A DNA stretch of 64,000 nt from Cryptomeria japonica. Lineage: Eukaryota > Streptophyta > Pinopsida > Cupressales > Cupressaceae. Positions 46,135 through 57,798 of the stretch are shown here, piece by piece (within the stretch, counting starts at the first letter, position 1; every line of letters begins with the position of its first letter). The notes beneath the pieces are model-generated. The model was not told the origin of the DNA, made no database searches, and saw only the letters and a list, made by a program, of their open reading frames with translations. The position numbers and the translations under genes were made by a program. The DNA is taken from the NCBI RefSeq assembly GCF_030272615.1, contig NC_081405.1, positions 24,009,772-24,073,771 of the forward strand. Direction: 5' to 3'.

Positions 46135-47527
46135 TGATAGTTCTGATACTTTATGTAAGTATAGATCCAATAGCCAACAAGATGAGAGGGGGAGGGGTGA
46201 ATCATAAGAACTTAATTTTCCATAAAAACATCAAATTCAACCTCGGAAACATATACTTCAGTAATATAACCAAAACTATTAAACATGCAAACTCAAAAAC
46301 ATATAAACATCATAAACCTCATAACACTAGATTTAACGTGGAAACCCAAATAGGGAAAAACTATTGTGGGATTTCGGACCCACTAAGAAATATACTCTTC
46401 TAGAGTATGCTCAGTTAAAAGCAAATCCTGTTAAAGATTACAAACACATTGCTAGATGTGACCCGGTTAAGGGATTTCCTGTCACTTTCACAAAATAATA
46501 GTAATAAAAATCTATCTACAACTTCACATCTAAAATGCTAAAGCAGATTCTTATTTGTTCAATACAATCTAGACATAGAACTAATCATGTCCATCTGCTG
46601 GGCTTCTATTCTCTGTTAATCAAACAGGTCTTCAAGCTTCTGTGCTCGGTAGTCACTATGTAGCATCCCTGTGCATACACTTGCCCGCATACATTGTTTA
46701 TCAACAGTTCCCTATTTATAAACAATTAGCTAACCGCTTAATCTCCTTGATCACATTTCCCATGATCAATCATAGCCATCAGATCTTCAAACTTGTCCAA
46801 GTTCAATGCATCTTTCAATCTGAAAACATTTTACCCCGCCTAGGAACTTGCATATATTTCTTGGAACTCATGCCAAGGTATTGCGGTTCAATCTGAACTG
46901 TAGATCTTCATGCCGACTTTCCTTTGCCATAGATTCATTAACAAACTATATTTATGACATACCAATCATTTAATCAGTTCCATCTCATCAACTTCCTTCA
47001 TTAAATAACGCATGTAACCATTTAATGCATTTTGTTATAGCTCAGTTACAACTTGGTAACAACTCGGTAAATTCTAAACTTCACTCGATAGACATTCTGC
47101 CTTCATTAACCGATAGCGATAACCTTAGGGTTTACCGACTAGGTTCTTTGCTTGGTAACATAGTATAGTATTAACCTTACAATTTACAACATATGTATGA
47201 TGTTAAAACAATCTAAACATCATGATCTCATCATTGTCTGACTCAGTAATAGTTGCCCATTGAATACCTTATCCATCCCCTTATTCATCATATTCTTTCC
47301 TGTGCCTTTTACCGACATCTTTATATTCTTCAAATCATACTTCTCAAGATATGACAACATCATACTGAATTAGAAAATCAATTTCTTGACATCAATGACA
47401 AAATAATAATATCAAGACAATAAACATCCTTAATCAGTTATATCCATAATCATCAACAACCTTCTCAATATCCTTATTGAAATGTCAACAATCTCCCATT
47501 GTCTGTTATAATGCTATATTGCCAACA
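46135..47527 (-). mobile_element. Copia family A LTR, minus strand (5' LTR)
   Basis: 1393 bp, ends TGTTGGCAAT...TATCA on the minus strand. It lacks the ~130-bp block of the left LTR, as does the right LTR (14016-15398). Outer flank on minus is ...TTTGGAGGTAG, so its target duplication is GGTAG, equal to the flank after 15398. Confidence 0.92.
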
Positions 47528-47564
47528 CTACCTCCAAATCTTGAGAGAAAAGAGGAGAAGACAT
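47528..47564 (-). pseudogene. LINE ORF1 N-terminus, severed from 15404
   Basis: Minus ATG 47562-47564 opens a frame ending DLEV at the copia flank. If the duplicated GGTAG is counted once and the sequence at 15404 appended, the frame continues as EGTQDNKV, then after one TGA AAKKERDEDKIISNN. That leads into the LINE 2 ORF1 region. Short, but the fit of frame and target duplication argues these were contiguous before the copia insertion. Confidence 0.55.
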
Positions 47565-49050
47565 ATGAAAAGCGAAGCCCACCAATCCAAGGATTCAGTG
47601 CCTGGGAGAAATCTACAAAAATCCACTAAAACCAACCTCAAACATTATAGAAATTTGTTGTAATCAACTACCATAGGGAAGAATCATGTTGTTATTGCTC
47701 AATGTAGGGTTTCACAGTGCACTGTGTTTCCAAAAAGCTCCTTTGAGGCCTCCTTCAAAATCAAATCTATATTACTATTTTTTTACTTGTCAAGCATTTT
47801 TTAAATTATACAAATCATCATGTGTTATGAATAGTTGATTTAGGCTTGTCCATTTGTAAACATTGCACTTAAGTTCCCACTACTTTTTCTTAGAGTATCC
47901 TTAAATCTCTATTATCCTTTTGTTCTCTTAGTGTTTTTTGCTACCATCAAATAACCTAATACTATTAATCTTTTCACTCCACAAAAATATCACACATGGA
48001 AACTAAAAATGAAATGACTACTACAATTTAAACATGGTTATGAAAAATGTTGGTTAAAATGCCTTTAAAATTCACTAAGAAGTTTCTAAAAAAATCATAT
48101 AGAAATTGTTTAGATGAAGTCATGGGATTAATTATATTGCATGCATAAGATGATTTGTCATTTCATATTACAAAGTGCACCACACCAAAGAAAGTATGAA
48201 ACGCATGAATTATTTGACACCATTAATAAAATTTATGTATTACAATTACACGTAGGATATCAATTTCTCTTGATGATTTTCCCTCAATTGAAAAGTTTTT
48301 TATAATTTCAAGTTGTTATTATCATAGTTAAAAGGTTGAATAGATAGAATAAATAAAGAATGCATTGTCTTGATTTTATTTAAGGGCTCTATTTAGGTAT
48401 TCTCCTCTAGCTTCTACTTCACCATGGATCCTTTAGAATTGATTTTAAGATGCCCATTTTTGGGATAATCTAAGCTTGTTCAATTGGATGCATTTCCTAG
48501 TTTTACAAGCCAAACATTAGTAGCTCAATCATCCAATGGGAAAAGGTATGAATAGGTGTAATCCCAAGATAAAATCTCCTTCATGTGATAAGTCTATTAT
48601 TAAAATGATGTAGAAGAACTCTCAAAATTTTACACCTTCCTCTCATTCTTCTAATTCATGCAAGTCTTCCTCAAAGATATAGGAGAAGATAAGTGATTCT
48701 TGTATTTATATGTCAAGCTTAAAAATGATGAATACCGATGTTAGCAATTGTTAGAGGCTTTTGAGGAAGCCATGCAATAATATTTCTATCTCCAATCCTT
48801 ATTCCATGGGTAAAGGGCAAGCCCTTTTCATGTGATATTTATAAGATTCATCTTCTTATCATTAGATACTGGATTCAATTCTTCTCACCATATGACACAT
48901 TCACATGATCTATTTTGTTAATTTTTTAGAGAAAAACTTATCATATTGTAATGAGACTAAATTTATAGATTCTAGTTTTGAGATTAAATATAAATCTCTC
49001 TCGAGGCCATTTTGTATCAATTGATTTTGTTTGATGATGTAGACACCTTT
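47565..49050. other. Unassigned stretch, possibly LINE 2 5' UTR at its lower end
   Basis: No open frame or motif recognised. The first few hundred bases above 47565 would be the LINE leader if the join at 47528 is right. Confidence 0.3.
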
Positions 49051-49680
49051 GAGTGATTTTTTAGTCATATGATTTTTATGACGCATTATTTTTTTATATA
49101 TATATATGGGAGATGATCTATTTTGGTGGCAACTATATACTTGTGTGATTTTATGCGATGCATTTTATGATCATGCTTATGATATGTGATTCTATATGTT
49201 TATGATGTCTATCATGATGATGCATTTTATGTATGATGATCATATGATGCAATACGATACTTATGAGATGCATTTTTTTTCTATATGCTTATGCTATGTA
49301 TGATGATGTTCTACCATGTAATTATTGTATGCGATGTATTTATATAGTCTATGATGTGATGTGATGTATTAAAATACATTTACGATCCTATATGGTTATG
49401 CCATGTATGATGATGTGATGTATTCAATTTATGATGATGCAGTTATTATGTGCTACAATGATATATTATGGATGCATGTATGAGAATAATGCTTATATGA
49501 TGTGCTAACAAGTTGTGTGCATGATATTTTGATATGCATGCTTATGATATGATTATATGCAAGATAATGTTTTGATATGCGAGATAGATGCAAATAAGAT
49601 TTCTATGTATAATATGTATGATGCATACTAACATATGATGGTGCAGACAGACACTACATGAAATGCAAATGTTTTTTTTG
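49051..49680. repeat. ATG/GATG-rich low-complexity DNA
   Basis: Dense TATGATGATG, GATGTGATGTATT and TATGCTTATGAT runs without a fixed unit. Similar composition lies in gypsy 1 at 38330-38520, so this is probably the 3' non-coding region of gypsy 2. No 3' LTR was found for it. Confidence 0.6.
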
Positions 49681-50905
49681 GTGTCATTATACTCAGTCAT
49701 GTAATTCTGAACTACATGGGAAAGGGAAAGGATGATGGAGGACACATGGGAAAGGGGGATGGAAGGTAGAAGATATGGAGGTGAATAAGCTTCTTGTGCT
49801 ATTATCATAATTGATCTTATTGTGGAAAATGTATTGTGACCATCCAGATATAGGTTCGACCTGGATAGTCAGTGTATCATTTGCATGGAGATTAGACAGT
49901 CACAAACAAGGAATTCCCTAGACGCATAGTGTCCTCATATACTTGGACGAGTCATAGTATTACTAAGAGACAATCCACAAACAAAAAATAGGTGAACATA
50001 CCCCATCCTTGCCTTTCTAGTCAAAGACATCTTGGAGATAAAATCTCTACTTAGAGACATCCTGGAAAAGCTAAAAGACATGTCACCACAAAAGACCAAA
50101 TCAAAAGAAAATCAAAGACTTGACACCAACATAAACTAAAATCCTCAAGTTATAAGTGTATCTTGCCACATATGTTAACATATTTGTTTTGGTCACAATG
50201 TTGTCATCTTGATAAAGGACAAATAATGTTGAAAAACCCTATTGTACTTAAAGTTTGCCAAAAGATTGATTTGTTGAAAACTCGCTATTGCATGTGTCTC
50301 ATCTGAATGACTTATTCCATTAAACAAGGAAGGAATGAAAATACAATTCTCCTATAAACATGTGATGCCAAGAATCCACTTCCATCACTAGGTTTAGGAT
50401 ATGTCCCCAGTTATAGATAGGACCCGATTCATTATGGTTGAAAAGAAATGGTGGAAAGGGTTTATTATGGATGACAAACGAATCTTAGGTAGATAAATAA
50501 CATGTCATGATGGGGATGGAAAAGTTTATTATGGAATGATAGGTTGTGAGTGTGTGCAAAGTGAAAGGGAAAAATTGAGTCTTGAAGGAGGGAGGAGCAA
50601 AAGTCTCTATACATCGCATCGGTAACCTAGTTTGCACCATGGTACTTGCCCAAGGCGCCATCAAAGTGGTTTTCACCATTGGACGAATTTATTTTTCTTT
50701 ACTTCTTCCATTTTTTCAATTTTTTTGTGTCACAAGGGGCCTGTTTGCCAAGTTTTCACCAAAGTAATGATTTTTTACTTTTTTCCATTTTTTTGTATTT
50801 TTGATATTTTTTTGTTGTTTTTGGTATTTTTGGCTTTTTTTTTATTTTGTTTTTTTGGCAATTTTTTTGTATTTTTTATTAGGATACTCTGAAAAACTAT
50901 GTATA
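49681..50905 (-). other. Gypsy element 2, 3' non-coding region
   Basis: Downstream (minus) of the integrase stop. It contains GTTTGCCAAGTTTTCACC at 50742 and the block at 50647-50702 that matches gypsy 1 at 40316-40371. T-rich low-complexity DNA at 50770-50880. The small ORFs here have no domain. Confidence 0.6.
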
Positions 50906-52076
50906 AAACCTGTGAAGGTGCATGTTGTTGATAGGATCATCCAATGTTTCTCCTTTTGGTTTTGATAACTGATATGCACTTGATCTATAGATTGTTGTCA
51001 TGACATAAGGTCCAAGACAATTTGGTTCACCTTTTCTCTCTGTCCTGTTGAGTTTTGGGGTTTCTTCTTAGGACCAAATCACCCACCTCAAATGTGCGAG
51101 GTTTCACTCAGTGATTGTAATTGTGACTCATACGCTTATGATATGCTTTCAAATGATTGAATATAGTTTTTCGATGCTCATCTAGCAATTCCAAATCTTG
51201 CAAGCAAGAGATCCTATAGTCTTTGTCACTGATAAGATCGCATAAAGAGACCCATAAAGATAGTAACTCAACCTCAATGGGCAAGATGGCTTCAACACCA
51301 TAGACAAGTGAATAGGGAGTAGCTCTAGTAGGTATGAAGACACTTGTGTGATAGGCTCATAGTGTAGGATTAAGTTGGATGTGTCAATTGCGGCCAATAT
51401 CGTCGACTTGTCTTTTTAAGGATCCTAAGGATAGTTTTATTAGACGCCTCAACTTGACTATTACCTTGAGGGTAGTATGGAGTGGAAAAGTGATGATGGA
51501 TATAGAATCGATCACAAAGCTCATGAACATCCTGATTTTTGAAAGGACGCCCATTGTCTGTGATGATGGAAAGGGGAACACTATATCGGAAAATGATATA
51601 ATTGAGAATGAAAGTTACAATTTGCTTACCAGTGACTTGGGTGAGAGGGACGACCTCAATCCACTTTGTGAAATACTTAGTGGCTGTGATAATTAATCCA
51701 TAAGATCAAGTCCCCACTAACAAAAGGGCCATGGAGTAGCGATAGATTGAAGTTCTTGTGCTAGTGCATGAATGAGGTCTCCATGAATTTGATACTGCTT
51801 GCATTTCTTGACAAACTAGTATGAGTCTTTCTCCATTGTAGGCCAGTAAAAATTACTCCTCATAAGTTTCTTGGCTAAGGTTGGACCACTAGAGTGAGCC
51901 CCACATATACCTTCATGGACTTCACACAATGCGATTTGAGCTTTGTCACTCTCTAAACATCTAAGAAGAACACCATTGAGACCCCATTAGTAAAGTGTGT
52001 CAACTATGATGACATAACGGGAGGATTAGCAAATGAAGGTATGATGTTATTAGAAAGGTTAGGTGAAAGGGTGTTA
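50906..52076 (-). pseudogene. Gypsy element 2 integrase
   Basis: Minus strand. The zinc module HEGICGAHSSGPTLAKKL...CKQYQ (second Cys now Tyr) lies near 51830-51930. The catalytic core is ITATKYFTKWIEVVPL, PLSIITDNGRPFKNQDV, TPYYPQGNSQVEASNKTI (51690-51420); its DxxNG Asp and QVEASN Glu are present. The C-terminal part continues PTRATPYSLVYGVEAILP, then FNHLKAYHKRMSHNYN and FEVGDLVLRR (51340-51060), ending at about 50906. At least five stop codons. It would insert element cDNA into the chromosome. Follows RNase H in the usual Ty3 order. Confidence 0.85.
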
Positions 52077-52436
52077 TCATGGAGGTAGGTGAAAATATTG
52101 TCGTACCAAGGGGACTTGGGACCAACAACACATTAATTTAGATGGAGTGATATCATACACAGGGACCAAAAGATTATCCACCGAGAACTCATAGTGGGTC
52201 TCATTTTGTGGCATGTCGATCAAGGAGGCAATGGTATCCATAGCATCTGTAACTTGATTGTTCTCTCTTGGTATTTGCACAAAAACTATCTCTGTGAAGT
52301 ATTTGTTGTCCACCATTTTCTTGTAAGGCATTATTTTGTCTTTTATCTGACAATCATCATTTGTTTGATGAATTACAAGTTGAGAGTCTTCAAAAACATG
52401 AAGCTATTGGATCTTCCATTTAACTATGATCTGTAG
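52077..52436 (-). pseudogene. Gypsy element 2 RNase H, C-terminal half
   Basis: Minus strand FEDSQLVIHQ near 52375-52400 and FVQIPRENNQVTDAMDTIASLI near 52205-52270, the typical RNase H end of plant gypsy pol. The first half is at 53269-53589, separated by an 830-bp insertion. Confidence 0.8.
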
Positions 52437-53268
52437 TCTTGTTGTCAATGTGATTCAGCCATAACCAGTAAAAACCCTCAATGAAGTCAACCGACTTATG
52501 CAGCCAAAGAGACACAATGAAAGTAGCAAGAGAACATAACAAGTTTACATAAACCGATCATATTAAAGCCTTAGAACTTCTGGCAATCATCTGTCAATCA
52601 TCATATTATCATCGAAGAACATCTGGTAATTAATCAGTTACATACAGGCTTCAAGCCAGATACAATCCAACCGAGACTCTAAGAATCAATCGGATCACAA
52701 CATGTGAATCTCAATCCCTATTCTAAGTTCCACTTTCTCTGCCCCTACAAATTAATACATAATAACATTTATACCCATCGGAACACATCAGGGTTGGCCT
52801 CATAATATTGCATTCGCCAATGCAGGAAAATGAAATGTGTAATTAGGTCGGCCCTAAGAATTAAATAAATCTTTCCAAAAAATAACAACCAAGTGATGTA
52901 GTTCAATAGGAAGGTCATCCACATGCCAAAGAACATCGAACAAGACCCAAGATAGATCCACATGCCAAGAATTGCACCGGTAATGAAGGAAAACCAACCA
53001 GTAAGCACAAGAAATGTCCCAAAACATAGAAACAGTCAATCGGAAGCAATAAATGACTGGAAAAGAACCCAAATGAATTGAAAATCTGGAATCAAGCACA
53101 TGAAACTGTTTGGAAACCAAAAATAAGATCTACCACGAAGAACAAGCAACTATCAGTACCAACTAGTAAGAACATAGAAAACTGCACAAAGAACTAAACA
53201 AGAACAAAAGTGAAAGGAAATATTTTTGGTTGATGCAAGATTGTTCATCAACCAGGGATGCTCTTGCA
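52437..53268. mobile_element. Unidentified ~830-bp insertion in gypsy 2 RNase H
   Basis: Splits the RNase H between NNIAKYEVL and the DLQIIVKW...DSQLV part. Read on minus it could start TGATGCAAGAGC (53272) and end GACAACA (52443), an LTR-like TG...CA pair. I see no matching target duplication. The hairpin GGTTGATG/CATCAACC lies at 53232-53257. No convincing coding capacity. Solo LTR is the leading guess. Confidence 0.5.
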
Positions 53269-53589
53269 TCATAATACCTCATATTTTGCAATATTGTTCG
53301 TGCAAGGGAAGGATAACCTATATGATTTAGGAATAGAATCCCCTTGAGGCATGATGAGGAGTATGCATGCCCCTGCTCCATGTTGTGTATATGAACCATC
53401 AAAGTATAATTGCCATAGTATAAATTTTATTACTATGAAGATGGATTCATTCAAAAATTCTGATACAATAGGAGAATTGTCGATCATGAGTGCATTTGCA
53501 AGTTTCTCTACAACAACTTGTCCTTTGATAGATTTTTTGTCCATATAATCAATGTTGAATTCACTTAACATAATGACCCACTTAGCCAA
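53269..53589 (-). pseudogene. Gypsy element 2 RNase H, N-terminal half
   Basis: Minus strand MAKWVIMLSEFNIDYMDKKS, then WQLYFDGSYTQHGAGACILL with the first catalytic Asp, and FPCTNNIAKYEVL with the Glu. Frame open for 106 codons from the RT-RNase H linker. Confidence 0.85.
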
Positions 53590-54454
53590 CCTACCTATGA
53601 GAGTTTATTTGTTGAGTAGATACTTTAGTGGATCAATTCTTGCTACGAGCTTTGTCTTGTGAGTTAACATGTAATGACGCAAGTTCTGTGAGGCAAAAAT
53701 TACAGCAAGACATGCACGCTCAATTGGAGTACATAGTTAAGCTCATATCCAACCAATGTGTGACTAATGTAGTAGATATCTTGTTCTTTTCCTTCATGGT
53801 CCTGTTGTGCCAAGAGTGCCCCTAGTGTTGTCGTTGTTGCTGATATATAGAGTAACAATGGTTTTCCTTGTATTGGTGGCATAAGCACTGGTAGATTCAA
53901 GTTGAGATGGTCCTTGAGAATTTGAAAACCTTGTTAGCATTTGTCATCCCACTTAAATTTGATGTTCTTGTGAAGCAAATGTTGAAATGGATGACACTAA
54001 TCTGTGAGCTACACTATGAATCTACGAATTGATTGGAGTTTTCCTTGCAATGATCTAAGTTGATTGATATTCTTAGGAGGAGGCATCTCTAAAATTTCTT
54101 TTAATTTTACTGGATCTACTTCAATACCTCATTGTGAGACAATGTATCCTAGGAGTTTCCCAGAGGTCACTCCAAAGACACACTTCTTGGGATATAATTT
54201 GACTTTATACTTTTCCAAGCAATCAAAGACCACTGCTAAGATATCCAAATGTTCTTCCCTTGTAAATGATTTCCCAAAAGATCATCTACATACTCCTCCA
54301 TGGTAATGTGAATGATGTCATAAAAGATGGTTGTCATGGTAATCTAATATGTGGCATTAGCGTTCTTTAATCCAAAGGGCATGGTGTTCCAACAAAAGAT
54401 ACTTCATGGACATGTGAATGTTGTCTTGTGTTGATCTTTAGATGTTATCTATAG
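53590..54454 (-). pseudogene. Gypsy element 2 reverse transcriptase, C-terminal two thirds
   Basis: Minus strand DQHKTTFTCPW and MPFGLKNANATY (54440-54340), the catalytic loop EEYVDDLLG near 54275-54305, and the connection YISATTTTLGALLAQQDHEG...IYYISHTLVGYELNY at 53740-53860. Several frameshifts between. Cut at 54454 by the LTR of gypsy 3, so the fingers subdomain, protease and gag are missing or lie beyond that insertion. Confidence 0.85.
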
Positions 54455-55632
54455 TGGTGAAAAATTAGGGTTTTCACCATAGAAGGATAAACGCCACTAA
54501 TTTACCATTACATTCAAAAGAGGAAAGGGAATCCACTAGATTCAATCACAAATCAAACAAGGACTAAATAATGAATGGATTTGGGGTGATTATGTGATAG
54601 CTTTGTTCCTCTTTTGTAAATTGAATTGCTGAAACTAGGTAAAGTGTTGAAAAATGAAGGAAAAACTAAGAAAATAGTGAGCTACAAACGCGAGATTTTT
54701 GCATGCACCTAGATCTAAGCAATGTAAGCCAAGTCGGATCTGATCCATGAAGCTCCAGAAATGTTGGGACTGTGGTGGTGGTTGCCCTGGTCCTCCACAC
54801 TTTTCGCACACTAAAGGGGGATTGATTCATCTCTATAAATAAAGCTTATTCTAAGAAGTGCAGCTTCGTACCTATTTCCTACACACAGAAAGAGGGGAAA
54901 TAGGTTAGGAATAGGGGCTTGCCTTAGGTCAATCCCCGGTTTTGGAATTAAATATAAAATTGAAATAAACATAATTGAAATGATTGTAATGGAAGATTCT
55001 CCTTTTGAGGGAGAGGTTGAATTATGACTGAGAATTGAATGATGATACCTCCTTGTGAAGTTTTGCTTTGCTCCACATGAAATTAGGGCTTGATGGAGTC
55101 TTCAACAAAATAGGATGAATAATGTCATCTTCAATGCTTGAATCTTGACTTTATTGCTGCTCCAAAGCTTGAAGGGAGACTGATTAATTCTCAAATGCTT
55201 GAATGCTTGATTGTTTGATGTCGTATGTGTGATATTTCTAATTGATGGATGACAAATGAGAGGGGAAATCCTCCTTTTATACTTTCCCATCAGGAAAACT
55301 AATTAATTTTCCGACATGAGCCAACATGGAAAGGGGGATTCCGCTCAAATTTGAAATGCCAAAATGGGTTTGAAGGGGCCCAAAAATGAGGGGGACCATG
55401 GTATGGCGCCATGGTCCTAGTGAGGACTAGGGCGCCACGCTTTGGTCCTGCCCTATTTTTAGGTCAGGATCAAGTGCAAAATGAGTGTAATATATAAAAA
55501 AGGGGTGCAATGTGAAAGGGGCATGAGCGTAATCAGGTCCCAATAGGCCAAGAGGTGCAAACACTATGATGAGGACCCAAATGCGATCAAAATTACAAAG
55601 GGGTGGAACTTTAGGATGCTACAATTAGCCCC
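54455..55632 (-). mobile_element. Gypsy element 3, 3' LTR
   Basis: The minus strand starts TGTAGCATCCTAAAG after a polypurine tract and ends ...TTTTTCACCA at 54455. The lower terminus forms a hairpin (TGGTGAAAA / TTTTCACCA, 54455-54479). A GGCGCC pair flanking CCTAGT/ACTAGG at 55400-55440 is a further inverted motif. It sits in the RT of gypsy 2, showing nested insertion. Target duplication not verifiable because the other LTR is not found. Confidence 0.75.
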
Positions 55633-55652
55633 CACTTTAGTGGAAGTATGAA
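55633..55652 (-). other. Polypurine tract of gypsy element 3
   Basis: Minus strand CCACTAAAGTGGGGGCTAAT immediately before the LTR. Confidence 0.7.
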
Positions 55653-56313
55653 GTCAATCATACTCTCGATAAAGTACAAGGGTTCACATTGAAAAACTTT
55701 CACCAAGTCATCGAGGAGGTAAGATACACCAAGCCCCCAATGGACTTTAGGATCTCACAACTTCGATAACAAGATAAAAGGGACATCATGAGAGATAGAG
55801 AGGACCATGACTACAAAATAGTAAGGTTCTCTTACTATGAGTCATGAAAAGAAAAAAATACCAAAAATTACAAAGCAAAAGACAAAGTTCACTAAGTAAC
55901 TTAAGTATCAAGATATGCAAGAGAGAATCATTGAGAAGAGTGTATGCCCCCATGTTAAAGCGATTATGTACGCCTAATCAAGAGCAATTTCTTTAAGGTA
56001 GGATACACCGCCAAAAGACAAGCATGTTATCACAATAATATGCCCCCGAGAGAGGACAAATGAAAGGATAATGATCACAAGACATAAAACACGAGGTGGC
56101 TTCACTTAACTTTGGGGTCAGTATGCTTTTTATGATAAATAATGTATATCGTGTATATATATGCATAGAATTGTCCTCATCCCCCAAAGAAAGGAAACCA
56201 CCATGGAAGAAGGGAACATGTGTCTTTTGAGTCAACATAGGAGAGACCAAAATAGATCTCTACACTTTGCATCATCCTCAAGTAGACAACACTAGGGACA
56301 ACAAATAGAAGAA
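55653..56313 (-). other. Gypsy 3 non-coding 3' region
   Basis: No domain. The small ORF at 55993-56250 has no recognisable motif. Confidence 0.5.
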
Positions 56314-57363
56314 TTAAGAGACAAATAGAAGAAGGTCACAAACAAGCAAGAAAGGATAGAGAGAATCTATGGTGCTAATGAAGCTAATCAAGCACATCAT
56401 CCGCCCCCAGATCTTGTTGATCATTATTTCAGGAAGATGGACAACACACAAGAGGAGTGAATCAAGAACCATAGATGGATCTATCACAAGTTCCAAAGAA
56501 GGACAATGCTCTAATGATGAGTCACTTTGTCTGTTACTCAGAGCTAGGATTAATGCTTTTGAAAATTGTTTAGATAAATCATTGTCAACATCAACATATT
56601 CATATTCATAATTAGAAATATTAGGATCTCTATTTTCATCATTAACAACATTCTCACTAATTTCTTCATCAAGATTAATAAGAATAGGAGCTCTAATAGG
56701 AATAGAACTTGAATCATCATTTGTCTTAATCATTTTGCGTCTTGGAAAATTTGGTTGAACATATTGGTTAGGAGAAGGTTGAGAAAATGGTATTATATCA
56801 AGGGTTGGTGTCTTTGGGGAAAAGGTATTTTGAGAAGCAAGTTCATGAGCTCTAGCACGACGTCTCTGTCAATGTTCTCTCACACAACAATTTCTTTTAT
56901 TTTTAGCTGAAGGTTGTGAAGGTTTAGGTTCATCAGGTGTAGGATTACTTTATTATTTGAAGGAAGGATGCATAGGGGAAGGTCTTTGAGGTTGAACAAT
57001 AGGAGAGGCTAGTAAATTCCCTTTGTAAGACATAGGAAGAAAAACCACACCATACAAGGGAGGAATTAGAGGTGTAGGAAGGAGGCTAGGTCCATCATGA
57101 GGAGGAATAGGTCTATCCTTAGGAAGAATAATATGTTTAGCCTTAGGAGGAGGAATAAATTGACGCTTAGGAGGAAGAGATTTTTTATCCTTGGGAGGAC
57201 GAATAGACTCATTCTTAAGAAATGGAATAGACTCTTCCTTAGGAGAAAGAACAACGGTTTCCTTAGGAGGAAGGATAGACTTGTCCATAAGAAGAGGCAT
57301 ACGATCATTAGTTGGAGGAAGAATAAGTGTTGGATTTCTATATTTTCTCAAAGATAAGATCAT
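56314..57363 (-). pseudogene. Gypsy 3 proline/lysine repeat domain and acidic tail
   Basis: The minus strand (57363-56953) carries about eight imperfect octapeptides of the form xIxPPKxx, e.g. SILPPKET, IRPPKDKK, SLPPKRQF, IPPPKAKH, IILPKDRP. They sit directly C-terminal of the protease. After stops a second open part (56733-56314) is acidic and Asn-rich (NLDEEISENVVNDENRD). No RT, RNase H or integrase follows before the polypurine tract. Function unknown. Confidence 0.55.
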
Positions 57364-57369
57364 CTCATT

Positions 57370-57792
57370 CTACCATTTCCGATAAGATTGAAAAAGAGGA
57401 AAACTTCTAGGTCTAAGAGGCTGGAATTGTTCGGACCAAAAGTAATCAAGACAAACATCTCTTTTCCTAACTGTGGGTTGGTACATGCTATGATTAACAG
57501 TCATGATTTTGTCATCAAGAGAAAACTTTAAGCATTTATGAATAGTAGAAGGGATCGCTTTCATGGAAGAGAGCCAAGGATACCCCAACTTCACATGAAA
57601 TTATTTCAATGTAGGAATGATAGCAAAGTTAACATCTAAAGTTTTAGTACCAACCTCAATGGGAAGAGAATTAGAACCAATAGTGGGACAAGAGAAACCA
57701 TCAAATATTTTAATCACCACATCAGATTTCTCATATGTCACTTGATGCAATTGTAAAGTATAAATAATTATTTTAGTTATCACATTAACCAT
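57370..57792 (-). pseudogene. Gypsy 3 retropepsin, C-terminal half
   Basis: Minus strand FSCPTIGSNSLPIEVGTKTL, then after one TAA FHVKLGYPWLSSMKAIPSTIH, then KCLKFSLDDKIMTVNHSMYQ. This is the end of a plant gypsy protease (compare ILGRPWLHRMRAVPSTYHQ in relatives). The active-site Asp half lies upstream and is lost at the junction with the copia LTR near 57795. A run of stops follows. Confidence 0.75.
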
Positions 57793-57798
57793 ACAAGT

